Of a DNA stretch of 64,000 bases, positions 9,801 to 18,000 are shown one piece after another (within the stretch, counting starts at the first letter, position 1; each line of letters starts with the position of its first letter). Below the pieces are notes generated by a model. It searched no databases, had not been told where the DNA came from, and was given only the letters and a program-made list of their open reading frames with translations. Location: the NCBI GenBank assembly GCA_001898505.1, contig MKTZ01000004.1, positions 62,001 to 126,000 of the forward strand. Direction: 5' to 3'. The stretch is from Sphingobacteriales bacterium 50-39 (GTDB taxonomy: Bacteria > Bacteroidota > Bacteroidia > Chitinophagales > Chitinophagaceae). The translations under genes were made by a program, and so were the position numbers.

Positions 9801-11320
9801 TCACCGATAAATATATTTTGAAAGGGGGTGGGGAGGAGGCATGGGAGCCGAGATTTACCTACCATGGCTTCCGCTTTGTGGAAATTGAAGGACTGAGAAA
9901 CCCACCGGATCCAAAAGATCTTGAAGGCAAAGTGGTCTATGATAATGTACCCACCATCGGGTCGTTGCGAACTTCCAATGCTACGATCAATGCCGTGTAT
10001 AAGAATGCATATTGGACCATACGGGGTAACTACCGGGGTATGCCTACGGATTGCCCGCAACGGGACGAGCGGGTGGGGTGGTTAGGCGATAGGGTGATCA
10101 GCTCCTATGGGGAAAGCTTTTTGTTCGACAATTCCCGCCTGTATGCAAAATGGCTGGATGATATACGTGATGCACAAAAAGAAAATGGGAGCCTGCCGGA
10201 TATAGCGCCCAGCTTTTGGGACAGGTATGCGGACAATGTAACTTATCCCAGCGCCTTTATCCTGATACCCGACATGCTGCGCAGGCAGTTTGGAGATCAG
10301 GAGAGCATTAAAAAGCAATATCCCGCCATGAAAAAGTGGGTATTGTATATGTGGGATACCTATCATGACAATGACCTTGTGCTGAAAGACAATTATGGCG
10401 ACTGGTGCGTGCCGCCTGAATCATTGGACCTCATCTGGACGAAAGACTCCAGTCGTATGACAGAGGGCGGGTTGCTGGCGGCTGCCTACTATTACCATTG
10501 TTTGGGATTGATGAAACAGTATGCCGCTATGCAGGGGTTGCGTGCCGACGAGGAAAAGTTTGAGCGCATCGCCGGAAGAGTGCAGACGGCTTTTAACAAA
10601 CGATATTATCACAACGATACGCGATCCTATGCCAACAATACCGTGACGGCTAATCTGCTGCCCCTGTATTTTGGGTTAGCGCCTGCTGCCGACAGACCGG
10701 CCATCTTCCAGAACATCCGGCGGCGGCTGAAGGAATTCGACGATCATGTGAACTCGGGTATCATTGGAGGAATGTGGCTGATGCGCGGCCTGACGGAAAA
10801 TGGCGCATCCGATCTGGCATATAAGCTGGCTACCAATACAACCTATCCCAGTTGGGGATATATGGTAGGAAAAGGAGCTACCACCATCTGGGAACTGTGG
10901 AATGGAGATGCAGCCAACCCCATGATGAATTCGGGCAATCATCAGATGCTGCTGGGTGATCTGCTGGTATGGTATTATGAGTACCTGGCTGGTATCAGGA
11001 CGGACGATAGGCAAGTGGCCTTTAAAAAGATTATCATGGATCCCATATTTCCGGAGGGGCTTGACTTTGTGAAAGCATCGTTGGATACGAAATACGGGAT
11101 GATAAAAAGTGAATGGAGGAACACGGGTGGGACACTGGAGTGGGCTATCACGGTGCCTCCGAATACGACAGCTGAGGTTTCATTGCCTGGCGACGTAAAA
11201 AATATGACGGAAGGCGGGAGGCCATTGGCGGCGATGATGCAAAAAGCCAGGACCCGTCCGGATGGGAGGACGGTATTCCTGCTTGGCTCCGGCAGCTACC
11301 GTTTCGTCGTAAAAAAATGA
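6830..11320 (+). CDS. Fusion of GH71/99-like domain, DOMON/CBM9-like domain and GH78 alpha-L-rhamnosidase
   Basis: This is a 1496-residue secreted protein (signal peptide MRYALIVLSLLPVMVFA). Residues about 30-400 form a glycoside hydrolase 71/99-like barrel (GIFYWPWIG, DFIVFDLTN, and a GGWNEW motif near 337 with the likely catalytic Glu). Residues about 405-590 resemble the DOMON/CBM9-type beta-sandwich that binds carbohydrate. From about 600 the chain repeats a complete GH78 enzyme, with its acid in CPQRDERVGW (about 1078) and base in TTIWELW (about 1350). Such parts are usually separate secreted proteins, so this looks like a gene fusion joining two glycosidase activities. The GH71/99-like substrate is unknown. 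It overlaps the kinase gene by 4 bases (ATGA). Confidence 0.88.
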   Translation: MRYALIVLSLLPVMVFAQSAPETAANNTPARTVGIDQFGRSFGPIGGYKPQKQVGIFYWPWIGQPYATGVYDATAISARPNGLKLLYDFKYLNDSISPNGQAHFWGEPIWGYYNSADEWVIRRQMKMLTTAGIDFIVFDLTNRVTYRNVYEKVLRVIEDLIAQGWSPPKVVFYTHSRSFETAEQLYRELYKPGLYPKAWYRVDGKPMIIAYTKMEDDVAEALSRRDSAYKPVPYSVELKDFFYFKKPQWPFDNTYEDGFPWVEWKYPQPLHGNIMSVTVASHPKVPMSRSITSGWVNWGRGWDPATQQNKKEDIDRGGFFQKQWDHALEVDPDTVFVGGWNEWIAYKQPYGDEYMLCDAANKEYSRDIEPMRGGYEDAFYIQLIKNIRQYKGMPDLSPGHAPVTIDIKSGIDQWTRATAVYRNIDEKAEGRDYYGVTQKITYTVPPPENSLQEIRVAHDAGYFYFLIKAGSDLVKNDRPGGAIQLLIGKDDLAIKGWKGYEYAVEPDYRTGKATISRLDADHKKTMVGKADIVVRGNIVQFSIPRRTLQAGAATRQIYFKAADGIAHPSDIMDYYLTGSAMPMGRLSYVYRLTGGAAASQVYALTVEGRDSLLGSDVSRPRFSWKIRSDARNLRQLAYRLLVASSKTALAKDEADIWDSGKIGSDASLDIVYNGKPLVAHRAYYWKVKIWTSSGEEVTSPTAYWSTGFLQPSGWHAKWIGLNSFNAYDQPDSTFTRLAARHLRKEFSADKKISSATAYISGMGLYELYLNGKKVGVDVLAPTVSEYDKKVYYNTYDVAGYLQPGANCIGVIVGNGRFFGMRNYHGKPDPLTGIPQRGYGLPKVLLQVRLQYTDGSVAWVNSDESWKVTGNGPIVSNSEFDGEEYDANKELTGWNNPGYDDRGWKTVQPMPSGNARVAAQPNENIRVREVLHPISVHTTSRGSYILDMGQNMVGWLAIKVKGQKGDTIRMRFAETMKGKDSLYLANMRNARVTDKYILKGGGEEAWEPRFTYHGFRFVEIEGLRNPPDPKDLEGKVVYDNVPTIGSLRTSNATINAVYKNAYWTIRGNYRGMPTDCPQRDERVGWLGDRVISSYGESFLFDNSRLYAKWLDDIRDAQKENGSLPDIAPSFWDRYADNVTYPSAFILIPDMLRRQFGDQESIKKQYPAMKKWVLYMWDTYHDNDLVLKDNYGDWCVPPESLDLIWTKDSSRMTEGGLLAAAYYYHCLGLMKQYAAMQGLRADEEKFERIAGRVQTAFNKRYYHNDTRSYANNTVTANLLPLYFGLAPAADRPAIFQNIRRRLKEFDDHVNSGIIGGMWLMRGLTENGASDLAYKLATNTTYPSWGYMVGKGATTIWELWNGDAANPMMNSGNHQMLLGDLLVWYYEYLAGIRTDDRQVAFKKIIMDPIFPEGLDFVKASLDTKYGMIKSEWRNTGGTLEWAITVPPNTTAEVSLPGDVKNMTEGGRPLAAMMQKARTRPDGRTVFLLGSGSYRFVVKK

Positions 11321-12762
11321 AAAAATTTCACGCATCAAAAAGTACAGGAATGAAGACGAAGAAGTCCGTCATTGCGGTGTTCGATATTGGAAAAACGAAT
11401 AAAAAGCTGCTGGTATTCGATCAACAGTACAAAGTGGTTTTGGAAGAGTCCACCCGGCTGGAAGAGACGGCAGATGACGACGGATTCCCCTGTGAGGACC
11501 TTGGGTCGTTGACGGCCTGGATGCTTGCGCAATACGAGAAGTTGAAGACCGATGCTACCTTGCTGGTAAAAGCCGTCAATTTTTCTACCTATGGCGCCTC
11601 CCTCGTACACCTTGATGAGGAAGGCAAAAGGATCGGTCATTTGTACAATTACCTGAAGCCCTATCCGGAAGGACTGATGCGGGAGCTGATGGCGACGCAG
11701 AGCGGGGCGGCTTCATTTGCGGTAGCCACGAGCTCGCCGGTGATGGGACATCTCAATGCCGGCTTGCAATTATATTGGATAAAAAAGGAAAAGCCCGAAC
11801 TATTCCATCGCATTGCCGCAACACTTCATTTTCCACAATATCTCAGCCATTTGATCACGGGGAAAAAAATGGCGGAGATGACCAATGTGGGCTGTCATTC
11901 CGCCTTGTGGGATTTCCGGCGAATGGATTACCATTCCTGGCTGCAAGAGGAAGGGCTTCGATCCCGGTTGTCCTCCGTGGTAACGGGGGATACGGTCACC
12001 GCCGTAAAAGGAGGTGAGGAAGGGAGGCCAATAATGGCAGGCTCGGGTCTGCATGACAGTTCGGCGGCGGTCATCCCATACCTCACCTGTTTCAGAGAGC
12101 CGTTCATTATTTTGTCCACCGGCACCTGGACTATTAGCCTCAACCCTTTCAATAAAGAATTACCCGATGCGGCTGATCTGGAGAAGGGATGTCTCAGCTA
12201 TCTTACCTATCGGGGCCAGCCGGTGAAAACGACGATGCTGTTTGCGGGGAATGACCATGATCAACAGGTAAAAAGGATAGCGGCTCACTTCAATGTGCAT
12301 ACGGATCATTTCAAGAGCCTGTCTTATCAGGCGTCGTTGATGGAAAGGATGGCAAAGTTTGAAAAGGAGATGATCGGGTCCGATGGGCGCGCGACGCTGC
12401 ATAGCGCAACTACTCCCTCTATGTTCCATACAAGGAACCTGTCATTGTTCGACACGCCTGAGCTGGCGTATCACCGGCTGATAGCGGACATTGTGGGCCA
12501 GCAATACCTTTCCACCGCAATGGTGCTAAAGAATAGCTCTGTACAGGACATCTATGTGGACGGTGGATTCTGCAATAACAAGGTCTATATGCAGCAGCTG
12601 GTCAATGTTTTTGCGGATAAAAATGTGTATGCCGCCAATATGATACAAGGTACAGCCCTGGGCGCGGCGCTTGCGCTGCATGCGCAGTGGAATGATCATC
12701 CCATACCGGACGATCTGATGGCATTGCGGCGATGGAAGCCTGAAAGAATACTCGAACCATGA
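11317..12762 (+). CDS. FGGY-family carbohydrate kinase (probable L-rhamnulokinase-type)
   Basis: This is a 481-residue cytosolic sugar kinase. The N-terminal ATPase motif VFDIGKTNKKLLVFD and C-terminal DGGFCNN plus QGTALGAALA segments mark the FGGY (RhaB/FucK/XylB) family. Family members phosphorylate the ketose made by the isomerase, giving the substrate of the class II aldolase; here the likely product is L-rhamnulose-1-phosphate. The gene begins inside the stop of the fused glycosidase (ATGA), which suggests translational coupling. An in-frame ATG at 11350 is an equally plausible start, as the first eleven residues look unconserved. It overlaps the following esterase gene by 4 bases. Confidence 0.87.
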   Translation: MKKFHASKSTGMKTKKSVIAVFDIGKTNKKLLVFDQQYKVVLEESTRLEETADDDGFPCEDLGSLTAWMLAQYEKLKTDATLLVKAVNFSTYGASLVHLDEEGKRIGHLYNYLKPYPEGLMRELMATQSGAASFAVATSSPVMGHLNAGLQLYWIKKEKPELFHRIAATLHFPQYLSHLITGKKMAEMTNVGCHSALWDFRRMDYHSWLQEEGLRSRLSSVVTGDTVTAVKGGEEGRPIMAGSGLHDSSAAVIPYLTCFREPFIILSTGTWTISLNPFNKELPDAADLEKGCLSYLTYRGQPVKTTMLFAGNDHDQQVKRIAAHFNVHTDHFKSLSYQASLMERMAKFEKEMIGSDGRATLHSATTPSMFHTRNLSLFDTPELAYHRLIADIVGQQYLSTAMVLKNSSVQDIYVDGGFCNNKVYMQQLVNVFADKNVYAANMIQGTALGAALALHAQWNDHPIPDDLMALRRWKPERILEP

Positions 12763-13955
12763 AAAAAATAATGCTTCTTTCCTTGCTGTTTGCTGCGTTC
12801 AATTGTACTGTACAGGCACAGTTAGAAGGCAGTCTGTGGGATGTGCCGGGGATACTGGATACACCCGTCTTTACAAAGGAATACCGGGACTCCGTGTACG
12901 AGATCATATATACGGGATTAGCCTATAAAGGAGTTCCGAAGAAAACATTTGCCTACTACGCCACTCCCGGATCTTTATCCGGAAGAAAAGATGAGCCCGG
13001 CAGCTTGCCTGCGGTGGTCCTGGTGCATGGCGGCGGCGGTACCGCCTTTATAGGATGGGTAAAAGAATGGGCCCGCAGGGGATATGCGGCGATAGCTATG
13101 GATGGCAGAGGCAACAGACCTGACGGCACGCATATACCGGATGGTTTCCAGGAGACGGCCAGCGGCACTCCCATTTACACCATTACATCGACATTACAGG
13201 ATCAATGGATGTTCCAGGCGGTGGCAGATATCATTAAAGCGCACAACCTGATCAGAAGTTTCCCGGAAGTGGATACTGCCAAAACTGCCCTGGCGGGTAT
13301 TAGCTGGGGCGGGGTACTGACGCTGATCACGGCAGGGGTGGATCATCGTTTTAAAGCCGCCGCGCCCATCTACGGATGCGGGTTCTTTCCTACCAGTCCT
13401 GCCCTTGGCCAGGGGTTAAACGCCTTATCCGCAGCAGACCGTGATACATGGCTGCGGCAATATGATCCGGCGCACTATGTGGCGAGGGCGCCTATGCCTA
13501 TCCTGTTTGTCAATGGCGTCAATGATCCTGCCTTTTACCTGGATAGTTATATAAAGACCTATGAGCTGGCAGCCAACAAGCAGCTGTCCCTGCAGATAGG
13601 ATTGAAGCACGGACATTATACGGAGGGGATGGGGTATGAGATCAAGGAGCATTATTATTTTATCGATCATTATCTGCGGAATAGGCCGGGGCTTGCGTTA
13701 TTCGCCCGGGAAGAACAAAGAAAGAATGGCAGGCTGTTGGTAAAATTGAAATGCGAAACTCCTATCGAAGCAGCCTGGCTTCATTACACTACGGATACGA
13801 CGTCCAACCTGCTGGAGAGGAAATGGCAGCGAAGAGAGGTTCAATATGCACATGGGAGGGTCTATGCCGGCAAACCGCCTTCCGATGCGGTGATGTGGTA
13901 TATTTCTGTAACAGATATAAGAGGAGTGCAGAGTTCGGGGAGGATTCACCAATAA
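12759..13955 (+). CDS. Secreted alpha/beta hydrolase, acetyl-xylan-esterase/dienelactone-hydrolase type
   Basis: This is a 398-residue protein with signal peptide MKKIMLLSLLFAAFNCTVQAQ. The alpha/beta-hydrolase core has the oxyanion segment LVHGGGG, the nucleophile elbow GISWGG (Ser about 182), a probable acid in NGVNDPAF (Asp about 254) and a probable His in KHGHYTEG (about 285). The final 90 residues form an extra beta domain. Family members remove acetyl or other ester groups from plant polysaccharides. It starts in the stop of the kinase gene (ATGA), placing it in the rhamnose operon, where deacetylation of rhamnogalacturonan is plausible but not shown. Confidence 0.82.
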   Translation: MKKIMLLSLLFAAFNCTVQAQLEGSLWDVPGILDTPVFTKEYRDSVYEIIYTGLAYKGVPKKTFAYYATPGSLSGRKDEPGSLPAVVLVHGGGGTAFIGWVKEWARRGYAAIAMDGRGNRPDGTHIPDGFQETASGTPIYTITSTLQDQWMFQAVADIIKAHNLIRSFPEVDTAKTALAGISWGGVLTLITAGVDHRFKAAAPIYGCGFFPTSPALGQGLNALSAADRDTWLRQYDPAHYVARAPMPILFVNGVNDPAFYLDSYIKTYELAANKQLSLQIGLKHGHYTEGMGYEIKEHYYFIDHYLRNRPGLALFAREEQRKNGRLLVKLKCETPIEAAWLHYTTDTTSNLLERKWQRREVQYAHGRVYAGKPPSDAVMWYISVTDIRGVQSSGRIHQ

Positions 13956-14001
13956 CCCCTAACTTCGGCGGCCGAACGCATCTTATTGCGTGGATCAATT
14001 T

Positions 14002-14463
14002 ATGTCCGCTGAAAAGAATTTTACCGCACTGGGATTACAATTGCCCCCCGCACCTACGCCAATGGGGGTGTACAAACCATGTTTAACAGATGGGAAATAT
14101 TTGTATGTGTCCGGGCACGGTCCGTTGCTGGAGGATCGCTCCCTGATCACTGGCCGTGTGGGCGAGGACCTGGATATCGAGCAGGGGAAACTGGCTGCGC
14201 GGCAGGTGGGGCTGGCGATACTGGCTACGATACGGGAGAACCTGGGTAGCCTCGACAAAGTGAAGAGAGTAATAAAAGTATTGGGGATGGTGGGCTGCAC
14301 GCCTGCGTTCGACCGGCATCCATACGTCATCAATGGGTGCAGCGAGCTGTTTGCCGCCGTGTGGGGCGAAGACAACGGGGTAGGGGTGCGCAGTGCCGTG
14401 GGGATGGGATCATTACCCAACAATATTCCTGTTGAGATAGAGGCTTTGTTTGAACTACATTAA
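14002..14463 (+). CDS. RidA/YjgF-family enamine/imine deaminase
   Basis: This is a Rid-superfamily protein of about 153 residues. The conserved C-terminal stretch GVRSAVGMGSLPNN followed by IPVEIEALFEL and the early LYVSGHGPL segment are family hallmarks. RidA proteins hydrolyse reactive enamine/imine intermediates released by PLP-dependent dehydratases, preventing damage to other PLP enzymes. It ends 11 bases before a PLP enzyme with a dehydratase-like metal site, so the two probably work in series. A GTG at 13990 would extend it by four residues; the ATG at 14002 fits the family better. The 46-base gap before it holds a palindromic TTCGGCGGCCGAA. Confidence 0.87.
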   Translation: MSAEKNFTALGLQLPPAPTPMGVYKPCLTDGKYLYVSGHGPLLEDRSLITGRVGEDLDIEQGKLAARQVGLAILATIRENLGSLDKVKRVIKVLGMVGCTPAFDRHPYVINGCSELFAAVWGEDNGVGVRSAVGMGSLPNNIPVEIEALFELH

Positions 14464-14474
14464 AATACCTTTTT

Positions 14475-15605
14475 ATGGAGGCACCCTCTGCGCATGATTG
14501 GTATTGGATCCAAAATACGGATCAGCTGGATTCTCCTGCCCTTGTCGTTTACCCCGAGCGGGTAAAGGCGAATATTAAGTTAGCCGTGGAGATGGCGGGT
14601 GACCCCGTCCGTTTGCGACCGCATATAAAGACCCATAAATCGCCCGATGTCACAAAGCTCATGCTGGAGGCCGGTATCCAAAAATTCAAGTGCGCCACCA
14701 TTGCCGAAGCCGAGATGCTGGCCATGGCCGGAGCAAGAGATGTGCTGTTAGCCTATCAGCCCGTAGGGCCCAAATTGCAACGTTTTATCGCGCTGGCCCG
14801 GCAATATCCCGGCGTGCAATGGTCCTGCCTCGTGGACAACGAGGAGGCGCTGGTTGCCATGGGTGCGGCTTTTGCGGCGGCCAAGCTGCGGATGCCTGTT
14901 TACCTGGATCTGAACATCGGCATGAACCGTACGGGTATTGCGACCGGTGCTGCCGCCTTTCAACTGTACAGGGCCGCTGCGGACACAGAAGGTGTCACAC
15001 CCGTGGGATTGCATGCTTATGACGGGCACATACGGGACGTGGACTTCGAACAGCGGAAACAAAAATGCGATGAAGCTTTTGCGGGAGTCACCGCATTAAA
15101 ACAGGCATTGCAAAAAGAAGGCTTTGACCATATTACTGTCGTAGCAGGCGGATCGCCTACCTTTTCCGTCCATTGTAACCGACCGGAGGTAGAATGTAGC
15201 CCTGGTACCTTTATATACTGGGACAAGGGATATAGCGACGGATGTCCCGAGCAGGGCTTTTTACCGGCTGCGCTGGTGATCAGCAGAGTAGTTTCCCTAC
15301 CGGCGGCAGGCAGGCTGTGCCTGGACCTGGGACATAAGTCCATCGCCGCTGAAAACGAGCTGAGCCGCCGGGTATATTTTCTCAATGCCCCCGACTGGAA
15401 GCCTATAGGGCAAAGCGAGGAGCATATGGTAATGATAGCGGAGGCCGGTGAGGGACATGGACACCACCCCGGAGATCTCGTTTATGGATTACCTTTTCAC
15501 ATTTGTCCTACGGTGAACCTATATGAACGGGCCTTTACCATCGACGGGGGGCAGCTGACGGGGGAATGGAGGAACACCGCCAGAGATAGGAAAATAGGCT
15601 TTTAA
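14475..15605 (+). CDS. D-TA/D-serine-dehydratase-like PLP-dependent enzyme (fold III)
   Basis: This is a 376-residue protein of the alanine-racemase N-domain plus metal-dependent C-domain family. The PLP lysine lies in RPHIKTHKSPD (about residue 51-54). The C-terminal metal site shows GEGHGHHPGD and then HIC (His342-x-Cys344). In this family a His-x-Cys pair is typical of D-serine or D-threo-3-hydroxyaspartate dehydratases, while D-threonine aldolases tend to have His-x-Asp. I therefore lean to dehydratase, which would make an enamine, the substrate type of the RidA protein next door. The link to rhamnose breakdown is unclear. After its stop, 240 bases separate it from the inositol-lipid locus. 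Confidence 0.82.
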   Translation: MEAPSAHDWYWIQNTDQLDSPALVVYPERVKANIKLAVEMAGDPVRLRPHIKTHKSPDVTKLMLEAGIQKFKCATIAEAEMLAMAGARDVLLAYQPVGPKLQRFIALARQYPGVQWSCLVDNEEALVAMGAAFAAAKLRMPVYLDLNIGMNRTGIATGAAAFQLYRAAADTEGVTPVGLHAYDGHIRDVDFEQRKQKCDEAFAGVTALKQALQKEGFDHITVVAGGSPTFSVHCNRPEVECSPGTFIYWDKGYSDGCPEQGFLPAALVISRVVSLPAAGRLCLDLGHKSIAAENELSRRVYFLNAPDWKPIGQSEEHMVMIAEAGEGHGHHPGDLVYGLPFHICPTVNLYERAFTIDGGQLTGEWRNTARDRKIGF

Positions 15606-15639
15606 ACCTTTTGTCGACCGACCTATCTCAGAGTCTTAC

Positions 15640-15735
15640 CTGTTAAAAATGGCCATTCGCCGAGATTCACATTCTTCTAACCGCCAAAGGAGTTATTTTT
15701 AACAGATCATTCTGTTTAGCAGGCGCTGTAAACAG
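15640..15735 (+). promoter_or_regulatory. Array of inverted CTGTT half-sites upstream of ino1
   Basis: An 11-base sequence CTGTTAAAAAT (15640-15650) is repeated exactly as its inverse ATTTTTAACAG (15695-15705). It is followed by a second pair, CTGTTTA (15712-15718) and TAAACAG (15729-15735). Four half-sites sharing CTGTT in alternating orientation look like an operator array for a dimeric regulator, ahead of the candidate promoter. The regulator is not known; the TetR gene of this locus is one candidate. The first pair could instead fold as a long-loop hairpin. Confidence 0.4.
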
Positions 15736-15778
15736 CTCACAGTCACATGGATGTACTTTTTTTCGACCGAAAAACTAA

Positions 15779-15811
15779 TTTGTTCGAAAAATTAAGAATT
15801 CGATAATTTTG
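15779..15811 (+). promoter_or_regulatory. Candidate Bacteroidota promoter for inositol-lipid operon
   Basis: TTTG at 15779-15782 and TAATTTTG at 15804-15811 match the -33 TTTG and -7 TAnnTTTG consensus, with a 21-base spacer. The predicted start of transcription near 15818 lies about 28 bases before the ATG of the myo-inositol-phosphate synthase gene. This is the best promoter match seen in the window. Confidence 0.55.
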
Positions 15812-15845
15812 TGTCCGCACATAACTAAATCAAAACTATACAACC

Positions 15846-17162
15846 ATGGAAGTAAAAGAACCGAATGGCAGACTTGGAGTATTGATCCCCGGATTGGGGG
15901 CTGTAGCAACCACATTGATCGCGGGTGTCGAGGCGATCAAAAAAGGGATAGCCTCTCCGATCGGATCTATCACACAGATGGGAAATATTCATTTGAACCG
16001 GAAATCCGGCAATAACTATCCTAAGATCAAGGACTTTGTCCCTCTGGCGGATTTGCAGGACATGGTGTTTGGCGGATGGGATGTATATGAAGATAATGTA
16101 TATGAAGCTGCGAGCAGGGCCAAGGTACTGGAGCCCGGAATGCTGGCGGCACTTCGCCCCGAACTGGAGGCCATCAAGCCCATGAAGGCCGTATTTGACA
16201 AGCAATATATTAAGAACCTGGATGGTGAGCATGTAAAGCGGGCTGCTACCAAATATGCATTGGCCGAAGCGCTGATGGAAGATATCGCTCTTTTTCAGGA
16301 TACCCGTGGCTGCGACCGCCTGGTAATGGTATGGTGCGGCAGCACGGAGAAATATACGGAAGTATCCGATGTGCATGAGAGCCTGGCTGCCTTCGAGAAG
16401 GGGCTTAAGGAAAATGATCCCCGGATCGCCCCCAGCATGATCTATGCCTATGCGGCTGTCAAGATGGGTATTCCCTTCCTGAATGGCGCACCCAATCTCA
16501 CCGTCGACACTCCTGCCATCGTTGAACTTGCCAAGCAAACAGGGACTCCCATTGCCGGCAAGGATTTCAAAACAGGGCAGACGTTGATGAAGACTATCCT
16601 GGCCCCTGGACTGCAAGCCCGTGCATTGGGCGTGAAAGGGTGGTTCTCTACCAACATATTAGGCAACAGGGACGGTTATGTGTTGGATGAGCCCGATAAT
16701 TTCCGTACCAAGGAAGTTTCCAAGCTTAGCGTGCTGGAGGATATACTTCGTCCGGACCTTAGCCCGGAGCTCTATGGTGAGCTGTATCATAAGATCCGCA
16801 TCAATTATTATCCTCCTCATGGTGACAATAAAGAATCGTGGGATAATATCGACATCTTCGGATGGCTGGGCTATTCCATGCAGATCAAGATTAATTTCCT
16901 GTGCCGGGACAGCATTCTGGCGGCTCCGCTGGTCCTTGATCTGGCCTTGTTCGGCGATCTTGCCAAACGGGCCGGTCTTAGCGGTGTGCAGGAATGGTTG
17001 TCATTCTATTTCAAATCTCCTCAAACTGTACCAGGTTTCCGTCCCGAACACGATATTTTCAAGCAGCTGCATAACCTTCAGAATGCCTTGCGCAAGCTGA
17101 TGGGTGAGGAGTTGGTGAATGGCGAGGGGCTGACATATGCGGAGGAAGAAATAACAGCCTGA
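15846..17162 (+). CDS. ino1: myo-Inositol-1-phosphate synthase
   Basis: This 438-residue enzyme isomerises glucose-6-phosphate to myo-inositol-1-(3)-phosphate using NAD. The N-terminal Rossmann segment GVLIPGLGAVATTLIAGVEA and the conserved catalytic-domain blocks KTGQTLMKTILAP, GWFSTNILGNRDG and DNKESWDNIDIFGW identify the family clearly. In Bacteroidota this enzyme supplies inositol phosphate for inositol lipids. The stop codon overlaps the next start by one base (TGATG), so the downstream phosphatase is coupled. The gene leads an operon of lipid head-group genes. Confidence 0.95.
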   Translation: MEVKEPNGRLGVLIPGLGAVATTLIAGVEAIKKGIASPIGSITQMGNIHLNRKSGNNYPKIKDFVPLADLQDMVFGGWDVYEDNVYEAASRAKVLEPGMLAALRPELEAIKPMKAVFDKQYIKNLDGEHVKRAATKYALAEALMEDIALFQDTRGCDRLVMVWCGSTEKYTEVSDVHESLAAFEKGLKENDPRIAPSMIYAYAAVKMGIPFLNGAPNLTVDTPAIVELAKQTGTPIAGKDFKTGQTLMKTILAPGLQARALGVKGWFSTNILGNRDGYVLDEPDNFRTKEVSKLSVLEDILRPDLSPELYGELYHKIRINYYPPHGDNKESWDNIDIFGWLGYSMQIKINFLCRDSILAAPLVLDLALFGDLAKRAGLSGVQEWLSFYFKSPQTVPGFRPEHDIFKQLHNLQNALRKLMGEELVNGEGLTYAEEEITA

Positions 17163-17626
17163 TGGAAAGATTCCATCGACTCATTTCTACTTGTCTTGGA
17201 ATAGGTTATACACCCAAAGGAGGTGGCACAGTGGCCGCCATCGCATGTTGTATAGCCTGGTATATTGCCGGGATGGGTGGAAATGAGTCTCTTTTTATAG
17301 AGGTGATAGCGACAATGGGGATACTGATCTTAGGCACCTGGAGCGCAGGAAAAGTGGAAAGCGAATGGGGGAAGGACAGCTCCAAGGTTGTTATAGATGA
17401 AGTGGCCGGCATGTGTATCACCTTGCTGGCTGTGCCTGTGCGCTGGCAATATGTGTTGATAGGCCTGGCGCTTTTTCGGGCATTCGATATTATCAAGCCG
17501 TTATATATCCGTCGCTTAGAAAAACTAAATGGAGGCTGGGGTGTTATGCTGGACGACGTACTGGCAGGAATATACTCCAATCTTGTGTTACAATTAATTG
17601 TGCTGATGAAGATATGGCAGGCATAA
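17162..17626 (+). CDS. PgpA-like membrane phosphatase (probable phosphatidylinositol-phosphate phosphatase)
   Basis: This is a 154-residue integral membrane protein of the phosphatidylglycerophosphatase A family. It shows GIGYTPKGGGTVAAI near the N-terminus, the acidic motif VIDEVAGM, and several hydrophobic helices. PgpA removes the phosphate from phosphatidylglycerophosphate. In the related Bacteroides thetaiotaomicron inositol-lipid cluster, a PgpA-like protein is the phosphatase acting on phosphatidylinositol phosphate. Sitting between inositol-phosphate synthase and the CDP-alcohol transferase, that role is the better guess here. It overlaps both neighbours (1 base upstream, 13 bases downstream). 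Confidence 0.85.
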   Translation: MERFHRLISTCLGIGYTPKGGGTVAAIACCIAWYIAGMGGNESLFIEVIATMGILILGTWSAGKVESEWGKDSSKVVIDEVAGMCITLLAVPVRWQYVLIGLALFRAFDIIKPLYIRRLEKLNGGWGVMLDDVLAGIYSNLVLQLIVLMKIWQA

Positions 17627-17994
17627 GGACTTTTACCAAGGCGCAGGTGGCATCGCTGATAGCTTCCGGTGTTGACTTTTCGGTAAGCTGGTTGCTGGTC
17701 AATCAGTTACAAGTGCCGTATTTAGCCGGTGGGGTGACAGGCACGATATGCGGCGGAGTTACTCATTTTTTGCTCAGCCGGAACTGGGCTTTTAGTGCAC
17801 AAGAGAAAAAATGGACAGGTCAGCTGTCCCGCTATATACCGGTGTGGATCGGGAATCTGATCCTGAATGCATCGGGAATGTGGTTTTTGAAGAGTGTAGT
17901 GGGATTGCCCTTTTGGCCTGCCAAGATTGCTACTGCCATTGGAATAGCTGTGTTCTATAATTATGTATTACAGAAAAGGTTTGTATTTAAATAA
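17614..17994 (+). CDS. GtrA-family membrane protein
   Basis: This 126-residue protein has four predicted membrane helices (QVASLIASGVDFSVSWLLV, then YLAGGVTGTICGGVTHFLL, VWIGNLILNASGMWFL, and AKIATAIGIAVFYNYVL) and the cationic C-terminus of the GtrA family. GtrA proteins are thought to move lipid-linked sugars across the inner membrane or to assist glycosyl transfer. The start at 17614 lies inside the end of the phosphatase gene; longer in-frame reading from 17413 is out of family. In an inositol-lipid operon it may flip a lipid intermediate, which is inference. Confidence 0.82.
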   Translation: MAGIRTFTKAQVASLIASGVDFSVSWLLVNQLQVPYLAGGVTGTICGGVTHFLLSRNWAFSAQEKKWTGQLSRYIPVWIGNLILNASGMWFLKSVVGLPFWPAKIATAIGIAVFYNYVLQKRFVFK

Positions 17995-18000
17995 GACAGG

